From Physcia stellaris (taxonomy: Eukaryota > Ascomycota > Lecanoromycetes > Caliciales > Physciaceae), in the NCBI GenBank assembly GCA_018902385.1, contig JABSSW010000065.1:22144-86143 (forward strand): a stretch of 64,000 bases of DNA. Direction: 5' to 3'. This document shows positions 55,894 through 64,000 of this stretch, piece after piece. The translations under genes and the position numbers were made by a program. The notes below the pieces were generated by a model that had not been told where the DNA came from, ran no database searches, and saw only the letters and a list, made by a program, of their open reading frames with translations. The first letter of the stretch is position 1; each line of letters opens with the position of its first letter.

Positions 55894-58260
55894 ATGCCCG
55901 AGCCAACGAACCAGAAGCTCTGGCAACATGGGGATCCCACTTCCACGAGAACCTATGCTTTCAAGAAGTCAATTATAGACAAGTACAACGCACAATTAGA
56001 TGATTATGAATCACTCCGCCAATGGACTACGAACCATATCGCGTTATTCTGGGGCGAGGTGTGGCATTTTACTGGCATTCGATCTTCAACCCCTTTTGAC
56101 AAGGTAAGGCATCAGTCGAGATTCCTATATTCAGTCCTTTGCTTGCTTGCTTAACCAGCGGTCAAAGTCTCTTCAATCACCGTCTGATCGTTGCCAAACT
56201 TCCGTTCAAAGAAAGCAATAATAGCCCTTTCCTGCCCGTCTTTTACTTGAATATCCAATATCCAATATGCAGCAATTGTGACTTCTTCCATAGCTGTGAC
56301 CGTAGATTGGATTTCGTAAGACCAAATTAAAGCAGCCTGTCATCGCCGTTCCGCAGCCTACTATGTTGTGGTCTAGGCCTTAAGCTGATGGCATCAGGTA
56401 GTCGACGAGGATGCTCTCGTGTTCCCGCGTCCTCGATTCTTCGAAGGAGCAAGATTGAATTTCGCAGAAAATCTCCTGTTTCCATCATGCAACCCAAAGG
56501 AGGATTCTTTGGCTGTCATAGCTGCAACAGAAGAAACCCGAGAGCACGTCACCTGGAAAGAGCTCCGAGAAAGGGTACGAAAATGTACCGCCGCTATGAG
56601 GACGACGGGTGTCAAAGAAGGAGATCGTATTGCAGGTTATGTCGCCAACCACACGAATGCTTTAATAGCCATGCTCTCGGCCGCCTCTATTGGCGCGTTG
56701 TGGACTGCGATTTCCCCAGACACCGGTGTCCATGCGGTCTTGGATAGGATACAGCAAATCGAGCCTGTCCTTCTCTTCGCAGACAACGGAGTCATGTACA
56801 ATGGCAAAACCCACGACGTGCACGACAAACTGAAGGATATCACCAAAGAAGTCCCGACTCTTCGCACAGTCGTCATCTTTGAAACTATCAAAGATCACCA
56901 CTTCGACCTCACAGACATTTCCGTCCCCTCTGGCAAACCCCTGACATACAGCGACTTTCTCTCCTTCGCCCCCTCAGAGGCTCCCTTCTCCTTCGCTCAA
57001 CTTCCCCCAGACCATCCGATTTACATCCTCTACTCTTCCGGCACAACCGGCAAACCGAAATGCATCGTCCACGGTGCCATCGGTACGCTCATCCAACATA
57101 AAAAAGAGCACGATATCCAATGCTCTATCCGTCCCGGCGACCGCCTTTTCTACTTCACAACCTGCACCTGGATGATGTGGCACTGGCTCGTGTCCGGGCT
57201 CGCCAGCGGCGCAACCATAATCCTATACGACGGCTCTCCCTTCCGACCCCTCGATCCCTCCACAGGCACAGGAGAACTCGCAATGCCCCACCTCATCGAC
57301 GAGCTGGGGATAACGCACTTCGGCACCTCGGCCAAATACCTCTCTATCCTAGAGCAAAAAGCAATCCACCCCCGTCAAGCGCCCCACAACCTCTCCCTCA
57401 ACTCCCTAAAAGCAATCTACAGCACCGGCTCCCCGCTCTCCGCCTCCACCTTCACCTACATCTACTCCGCCTTCGGCCCCTCCCTGAACCTCGCCAGCAT
57501 CACAGGCGGCACGGATATAATATCCCTCTTCGGCGCGCCCTCGCAAATCTCCCCCGTCTACGCAGGCGAAGTGCAAGTGCGCGGCCTGGGCATGGCCGTC
57601 GAGGTCTTCGATCCCGCTTCCGGCGCCACCATCACCGACACAGGCGACCCGGGCGACCTGGTATGCACGCGGCCCTTCCCCTGCCAGCCCGTCATGTTCT
57701 GGCCCCCGGGCCCGGAAGGCGAGGACAAGTACCGGAAAAGCTACTTCGAGACTTGGGGACCGGCCGTATGGCATCATGGGGATTTCGTGCGGGTCGTGCC
57801 ACAGACGGGCGGAATGGTGATGCTGGGCCGAAGCGACGGGGTGCTGAAGCCCGCGGGCGTCCGCTTCGGCAGCGCGGAGATCTATAACGTGCTGCTGGAA
57901 CATTTCCCGGAGATTGAAGACGCGCTGTGTATTGGTCGCCGCAGGGAACAGGATTCGGATGAGACGGTTGTGCTGTTTGTGAAGATGGCTGGGACGGGGC
58001 AGGGGGGAACGGAGACGGGGAATGGGTTCTCGGAGGAGTTGAGGGGGAGGATTAAGGAGGTGGTGAAGAGGGAGCTGAGCGCGAGACATGTCCCCGGGAT
58101 CGTGGATCCGTGCGAGGAGATCCCCGTCACGGTGAATGGGAAGAAGGTCGAGGTGGCGGTGAAGCAGATCCTGTGCGGATTGAATGTCAAGACGAGTGCC
58201 AGCGTGGCGAATGCGGGGTGTTTGGAGTGGTATAGGCGGTGGAATGAGGAACATTCGTGA
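55894..58260 (+). CDS. Acetoacetyl-CoA synthetase (acetoacetate-CoA ligase)
   Basis: It activates acetoacetate to acetoacetyl-CoA in the cytosol, using ATP and CoA, feeding sterol and lipid synthesis or ketone use. Two exons (55894-56103, 56398-58260) give 690 residues, close to the family length. The N terminus PEPTNQKLWQHGDPTSTRTY and RFFEGARLNFAENLL are family marks; the 294-nt intron falls between DK and VVDEDALVFPRPRFF. The AMP-binding motif is YILYSSGTTGKPKCIVHG, then TTCTWMMWHWLVSGLASGA, ITGGTDIISLF, HHGDFVRV and LGRSDGVLKPAGVRFGSAEI. The catalytic lysine is in PVTVNGKKVEVAVK. The shadow frames on both strands within 57100-58520 reflect high GC at third positions. The first intron is long for this window. 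Confidence 0.95.
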
Positions 58261-59010
58261 GTTGGAGTTTGAGTGGTTGGTCGCTGGGCGGGGAGGGTTA
58301 GCTATGAGGAAGGGGTTCTTATTGAGCAGTGTATAGTCGTGGATAATGACTGGCTCGGCTTTTGAATATGGGGGGAGCGAGGCAATGGGAGAATATGGGG
58401 AGATGTCCATTGAGATTCTGGTTTGGAGCTCCAAGGAGTTGATGAGACGGTGAATCGTCGGTACAATGAAGAATGAAGGCCTGATTCTACGTGGTTTATC
58501 TACATGGTTTAGCAAGGCCACTCGAATGGATGCTAGAGAGATCCATCATATGAATATTGACTTCCAAAGGCTCGTATCTTGGACGATAACTTATGCAGTC
58601 AGTCCTATTTAGCAGCGCACACGAAAGTTATCGAAACTAAAAAATGTAGTAATGATCTATAGTTCATTTCCATAGCAGCGTAGTGCAGTTTTTACACTTT
58701 GACATTTGACAACGAATACAGGGGGTGGAAGACGAGAAGGGGTTTGACGTCTCGGGAATACTGGCACTTCTTAACAACGTATGTTCTGCTGGAAGCTTTG
58801 AAAGATCTTGCATTCGATGCTGGCTAGAACAATCTAAGCAACAGCAGGAGCCTATTGTGGCCCCCCCAAAGCCAGGGGCCCGGATGCTATAGTCACTTCG
58901 ACTACATGTAGGTGATCACCACATAAAAGCTGACATGGATGCTGTATTTTGGTAGACGCAGTTCACTTTCTCATGGAGGTTGGTCCATTGTTCGCAAGAG
59001 CTTATCTTGC
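58261..59010. other. Convergent intergenic region
   Basis: 750 bases between the 3' ends of the acetoacetyl-CoA synthetase and GFA-type genes. Nothing recognised; it should contain two terminator regions. Confidence 0.5.
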
Positions 59011-59935
59011 TCAAGCACCTCCATGGGCATCCTGAGCACCAGCGTCCTCCTCCTCTTTCTTTTTCTTGTCCTCCTCCGCAACCTCTCGCTTCCGCTTCTT
59101 AATAACGTCTTGGGGGGTATCTGCACAAAGCTCACTGGAGTTATTGATTCCAGTCCATTTTGGTTTCCCGTCGGGGATGTCAACCACACGGCGTGGGTAG
59201 AACATATGGCAACTGTGATATCGCCGCGTCAGCGACACTTCGACCTTGGTCACAAAAGTGAACGGCGGGCGAGATACCTAATATCGAAATTCTTTCGCTC
59301 CTCGGGTGACTCCCAATTGATGAGTGTGGGGAACAGCAAGATCATATTGCGGCCCTCGTCCATGATTGGAGTGCGGCAGTATGCACAGCTGACTTTGCAT
59401 GGCAGCTTATGGACACAGGTCTTCTCAGACGACTCGTACCAGCCGAGGTCGTGGTGGCCGCTAGTGAAGTTGATATCCTCTTTATGGAAGATGGCGGCCC
59501 ACTGGAATGGTGCTCCTACATGGGAAAGGGGTTCAATCAGTTTGTGTTCTTGACATGGATTGTCCTAGAGGATATACCGTGAAGTTTTTGACAAGTCTGG
59601 CAATGGCAGTATTTGGAGTCCAATGGCTTCTCTCTGCTTAATTGGTATTGAACCTTGCCACAGTGACAGCTGCCGTTATATCGAGCCTTGAAATTGGGAT
59701 CATTGTCGTGGACTTTGTATGGTGCACGGAACTTCCATTCGTTGTGTTCGCCATGAAGTTCGCCTTGATCTCCATTGTCTCCATTCTCGCCGCTGTTGTT
59801 ATTTACTTCTCTCTTGGGTGAGGAAGCCATGTGGAATTGAAATTGTGAAAGCCGACTTAGAGGAAGTGAGGTTCGGGATGAAAATTGACTTGTGCGTGGT
59901 AATGCACGATGGAGTGAGAAGAGACGGATAGACAT
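59011..59935 (-). CDS. GFA/CENP-V-type zinc-binding protein, probably mitochondrial
   Basis: The family (glutathione-dependent formaldehyde-activating enzyme fold) binds zinc through cysteines; fungal members are mostly unassigned. Three minus-strand exons (59935-59578, 59515-59278, 59212-59011) give 265 residues. Cysteine motifs are GSCHCGKVQY, KYCHCQTCQKLHG, and KLPCKVSCAYCRTPI. APFQWAAIFHKEDINFTSG, MDEGRNMILLFPTLINW and CHMFYPRRVVDIPDGKPKW are fungal subfamily marks. The C terminus is an acidic/Lys-rich tail. The start is uncertain: 59935 gives MSIRLFSLHRALPRTSQFSS, which looks like a mitochondrial presequence; 59830 (MASSPKREV) lacks it; 59989 adds 18 more residues. Confidence 0.85.
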
Positions 59936-62635
59936 GTAAGAGGGGAAGGAAGCTGGTGAAGCACGAGACCCGTAGACGGAAATTCTCAATTCACATCTTG
60001 TGGAAGGCGCGACTGGCTCGCGCTATGTCATACAGGGGTTTTGCATGATGACATTTCGGACCCTGAGATCCACACACGATGACGTTCAGGTTGTCACCAA
60101 TCTATCCTTTCCCAAGTTCTTAGATGCTCATTGGGTGAACGGTTTGTGTCGATAACATACCAGATTGTATCTTGATATATGCAGGGCATAAGGTAATCAC
60201 TATGCTTTCAACCTGTCGCACGAGTCGCGTGTGTTATCGGGTTCAAAAGGTCAACATTTGAGACTTACGATGCCAAGTCCGCATCAAGATCCGAGATTGC
60301 TCTAGACCCGAAAAGTACTAACCAGATCTCTAAACCTTTCCACGCTTGGCGTTTATCACTTCACTCGAACTCGATGGTGTTCCCATGGCACGCTACAACA
60401 TTGCTGTACCACGAAGCCATCTACGGTGAGATTTATCTTTATCAGTTCACGTAATCTCATACCCTGATATCCTCAAACGTAACATTTGATGAAATGACAA
60501 TTGATCTCAAGTCTAGGTGCGTGCGACACACTTAAAACACAGCGCGGGCGAACAAAAGAGGATTGCTACAAGTGAAAGCACCAATTAAACATTGGTTCAC
60601 TCGAGTTGAAATTGGCTTTTGGATAGTCCAATACTGGGTATGATGATTATGCTTTTGCAGTTACATGTAACAATGTCAAATTCCATGTCCGCCATCGTCC
60701 AAACGGCGTCAGGTATACGTCCCGTCTCAAATTAAAGTGTACCGTGGTTGTAGCAATTCTGTGGACGATAGAGTACAAATATACCTTTGAGACGAAGCCT
60801 GGATTCACGCTGCAGTTAAATCATGCGTAGGTAAAGTGAGAACCATGCAGATATCTGACCAGAAATTGTATTGCTACATGCAGTTGTCGAATCGACCTGA
60901 ATCCACCGTGAGGATAATTTGAGATACGGTTTGGTCAACCGTGCAATTTGACCAACACTCAGTAAAAGTAAGACGGAGATTTACCAGATCTCTGTATTCA
61001 GTCGAGCAATCATCGGATGAGCTGGGACTTTTCGGTACTGGATCAGTTGGCTGGTAGACTACTCCTCGACTTTGGGTGAGGTTATAAGCAAATGATCTGT
61101 TTAGATTGCGTGCTGTCGGATGCCTCCTAAGATAGGAAAGTAGGTACCTTACGAATGATATAGTGGGAGAAGCCGGCAAAGGAAGAGGAACAAAGAAGAT
61201 TCTCGAGTATCACACCGAAAGTATGCGAGGCTACGGGGTATGTGTATTCATGTAATTTATAATAAAACGAAGAGAAGCGAACCAACAGATCGTGAATCAC
61301 TGCTCGGGTCCTCACGGAAGACCAGTGTTTGCTCCCGTTCAGTCAGCCGTTGACCTATCTGCTGTATCGCTTCCACTGCGGTCCGAATTGTGGGACGGCA
61401 TTGGGGAAAGACACCGGGGCTTCAAGCAATATCGGAGCCAATCTCTTACACAGCCCGTGAGATAAAGTCCTTTATTGGGTCTGTTGATCGCGGAGTTGAT
61501 CATCCTTCTTCATTGGCATCCTTCGGACTCGCATGTCGACTTTACCTACTTGCTTTCTTTGCTTTCACGAGACGACAGACCCGCAAGAGATCTGACAGAG
61601 CTTTCGAACTTTCATGCGAGGCGCATAACCTGCTTGACACCATGATAGTGAAACCTCCATCGTCGATTCAGTCGTCATATGCAAAAAGTGCCAGTGCAGT
61701 TCTGTATGTACTCCACATTCAAGGCACTTGGTCAAGCCGCTCGACAGGGACACTTCTAGGTCAATGCGCGACGCAGTGGCTTGGCAATTCCATCATTTGG
61801 ATTGTTGAAGGCGGTCATCCTCGCATGAGCAGGACCAGTCATGTTGTGTGATGTCGGCCTGCAGAGGTTATGTCGTAGCAGTACAAGGTAATTTCCAAGC
61901 GTTTTTGGCTCGGACGTTGCTGTTATGAGAAAATGTGAGCAGTCCGAGGAGATGTCGAGAGATTCGCAATGGTTATATAGCTCCAGCGCGTGTATTACTC
62001 CATCGAAATTTGGTGATTGATGTTCTTAGAGCCATATGCGACCGCACGTGATTTTTACCTAAAAGGAAAGCCAGAAACAAGTCAGAAACAGCCGTGTTTC
62101 GAGGCGCACGTTTGGGGTCCCTGGTAGGGCCAAGTTTTAGCGCTGCATTGTCCGTCAGCCTGCATCGAGGGAACCTCGAAAAACGTGGGGTGCAGCAGCT
62201 TATCTGTCCAGCCAACAACCACACAAAGGCTCACCTTCGCCCACTGCTTCTACCAGGACTAGGGTATCCCCATCCATATCTAGAGGCATCTGACATTCTC
62301 TCTTGCAAACGGTATACTTGTGCCTGAAACCTAGGAAGATCGACGTGAGAAGACGCTTGGAAGGTGTAATACCAATCATCCTGCGCACAGCATCTGCAAT
62401 ACAACGTCAGCTCTCGGAACAACTAGGGATATCGAGGGTGAATCCGGATCACTCGTCACGACGTCCTCGCTACTTACTCCTGCGAGTGCTGCGCATACAT
62501 AAGTCACGCCTATCTTCAGCTACAATCCATTGCAGAGCTTTTTCTGAGAGGCGCGCAAGAATCGGAACCACCTCCACTGCAGCTCGCTTCGCACCGAGCC
62601 TGCGAACAGGGCCAGGACTCGCAACTGGTTCGTCC
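59936..62635. other. Gene-poor region, about 2.7 kb
   Basis: No gene recognised. The frame at 61390-61851 (153 codons) and one at 60874-61179 on the minus strand match no family known to me. The promoters of the GFA-type gene (left) and the kinase (right) must lie at the ends. A CACGTG E-box-like site is at 62044-62049. A lineage-specific or decayed gene cannot be excluded. Confidence 0.5.
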
Positions 62636-64000
62636 ATGGCCTATGATTTGCAGGCTCAACCCGAAACCCTGGAAAGTGCTATCTCTGTATCATCCCCCAC
62701 AACTGGAACTCCTCCCTTCAGCCGCGATAACGCACACGATGACTCGTTTGGACATGGGGAGGATAAGGAGACTGATAACGTCGGTCAAATCAACAGACAG
62801 GCCGCAGCCTTACCGATAAGTCCTGCAGACGCCCCTTGGACGGCTCACGATGAGCCTGAGGATCATGCTTCTACGCCGGCCATTGATGTGCCTCTTGCAA
62901 ATGGATACAAGAATCAGGACTACCTCTCCGAGAAGGCTCCGTATTTCGAGTCTAGATATACAGAAGGATCACCCTTGGAGCAGTTCTTGCGGAATCGACG
63001 ACCCTCGATCACGTTTCACCCAGAGGTTAAGACAGATACTGGAGATCTTCACACCTTGGCCAATCCATTACCAAAGCTAGAGATCAACCACAAGTGGAGA
63101 AGCAGATCCCCGTTACCGGAAACAAACATACCTGCACACGGATCGCCATTGTCGAAGACGTACTGTGAACAAGGGCCTACGAGCTTTGACGCTTTAAGCA
63201 AAGATTCCCCACCGTCACTTCCTGAAAAGAGCAACCCTTCTCCGAAGAGGCGAATATCGGGAAATCGGTCACCGTTTCCTCTGCTACAATCGTCTGTTGA
63301 GCGTCTTCCGAGCCCAAAAGAGCACCCGGAATTTGAAGGAGGTGCATCTCTGACCTCGGACTCTACCGTATCTTACGGCATCTCCGAGGCCCAGACGCCT
63401 ACCGACCACACAATGGACTGTGTTGTGTCTCCTGTTTCCACCTTCGCCCCCTTCCATCATCCTGTTTCTCTGGAAGAATCGAGTGCATGGCCAAAACCTA
63501 GACGGCAGGTTTCCAACGGCGGGGCACAAAGCTACACAATTGATCGCAAGCTTAGCATGCGATCTACTCGATCGCGGCGTTCCACATCCGCGTCTCAAAA
63601 GTCACCAGCTAGCGCGTTCCTCTCACGATTTGCCCTTAAGGAAAGCGAGGAGCTACCGCCAGAGCCTGATAGCGAAGGGCAAGAAGTTGGAGAATACGTG
63701 CTTGGTCGACAGATCGGCTTTGGTGGATTTAGCTTGGTACGAGAAGCATACACCATCGAAGGGGACGAGCGGGTCCTACGAGCTGTTAAAATCGTCCGCC
63801 GCCAAATCCTTAACAAAGATGACGCAGAAAACGATCAGTTCCAGGCCAAATTCGAGCACGAAGTGCGCCTTTGGCGATGTTTGGGCCACCGGCACATCCT
63901 CCCCTTAATAGCCGTCTACAATACCCCCTTCGCAACCTTCTGCTTCACGAAACTCAACACGGGCGGCACTCTTTTTGATCTCATTCGCCGTAACCGCAAA
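62636..64000 (+). CDS. Serine/threonine protein kinase, 5' part (runs off the window)
   Basis: An intron-free frame opens at ATG 62636 and is still open at the window edge (455 codons). The first 350 or so residues are disordered, rich in Ser, Pro and Glu, with basic Ser patches (RKLSMRSTRSRRSTSAS). The kinase domain then begins: EYVLGRQIGFGGFSLVREAY is the glycine-rich loop, LRAVKIVRR holds the ATP-binding lysine of the VAIK motif, and EHEVRLWRCLGHRHILPLIA holds the alpha-C Glu and following strand. TPFATFCFTKLNTGGTLFDL is the hinge region. The catalytic loop lies outside the window. It fits a conserved fungal kinase with a long N-terminal regulatory region; I cannot name the subfamily. Confidence 0.88.
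   Translation, partial: MAYDLQAQPETLESAISVSSPTTGTPPFSRDNAHDDSFGHGEDKETDNVGQINRQAAALPISPADAPWTAHDEPEDHASTPAIDVPLANGYKNQDYLSEKAPYFESRYTEGSPLEQFLRNRRPSITFHPEVKTDTGDLHTLANPLPKLEINHKWRSRSPLPETNIPAHGSPLSKTYCEQGPTSFDALSKDSPPSLPEKSNPSPKRRISGNRSPFPLLQSSVERLPSPKEHPEFEGGASLTSDSTVSYGISEAQTPTDHTMDCVVSPVSTFAPFHHPVSLEESSAWPKPRRQVSNGGAQSYTIDRKLSMRSTRSRRSTSASQKSPASAFLSRFALKESEELPPEPDSEGQEVGEYVLGRQIGFGGFSLVREAYTIEGDERVLRAVKIVRRQILNKDDAENDQFQAKFEHEVRLWRCLGHRHILPLIAVYNTPFATFCFTKLNTGGTLFDLIRRNRK

Noticed and set aside
57120-58521. Long open frames in other frames over the acetoacetyl-CoA synthetase gene (255 and 371 codons)
   Set aside because: They are shadows of a GC-rich coding exon; composition is Arg/Pro/His-heavy and no family is matched.

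Overview
The window is nuclear DNA of a filamentous ascomycete (Pezizomycotina; a dothideomycete-like fungus is my guess, weakly held). The evidence is compact genes with GT-AG introns of mostly 40-110 nt, mixed gene orientation, and fungal families such as a G-beta of SfaD type, Atg16, DUF3176, a HeLo-domain protein, an NRPS-like adenylation protein and a fungal-type citrate synthase-like protein. I rebuilt splice structures by hand from reading frame, splice motifs and family conservation. There are 24 supported protein genes, one of which runs off the right edge.

Left part (1-18034), mostly housekeeping and signalling: G-protein beta subunit (1630-3203) followed on the same strand by a phosducin-like protein (5787-6801), its usual partner; an RFTS-like plus zinc-finger chromatin protein (7665-9468, minus) head to head with tRNA pseudouridine-55 synthase (9733-11106); an EamA/SLC35F5-like transporter (11622-13280, minus); YPT7 (14078-14965, minus) head to head with ATG16 (15500-16207); and DOT1 (16433-18034, minus).

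Middle (18035-34019): a gene-poor stretch with a 59-bp tandem duplication; a large eight-exon alpha/beta-hydrolase-like protein (20442-23561, minus) head to head with SPB1 (23879-26638); a JMJD7-like hydroxylase (26678-28110, minus) head to head with a DUF3176 membrane protein (28490-30251); a BTB-domain gene (30316-31034, minus) and a histidine acid phosphatase (32157-34019, plus), each carrying one apparent single-base frameshift; and, between those two, a MITE-like inverted-repeat element with telomere-like motifs.

Right part (34020-64000): a possible small metabolic cluster made of a thiolase-like enzyme (35136-37328), a stand-alone adenylation-domain protein (37597-39572), an MFS transporter (40839-42508) and a citrate synthase-like protein with a long C-terminal tail (43508-45467). 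It is followed by MRT4, a HeLo-domain protein, an unknown charged low-complexity protein, LCB2 head to head with acetoacetyl-CoA synthetase, a GFA/CENP-V-type zinc protein, a 2.7-kb stretch without recognisable genes, and the 5' part of a Ser/Thr kinase.

Functionally the window is mostly conserved core biology: G-protein signalling, vacuole and autophagy, chromatin, rRNA and tRNA maturation, sphingolipid and acyl-CoA metabolism. The thiolase, adenylation, MFS and citrate-synthase group is the best candidate for an undescribed system.
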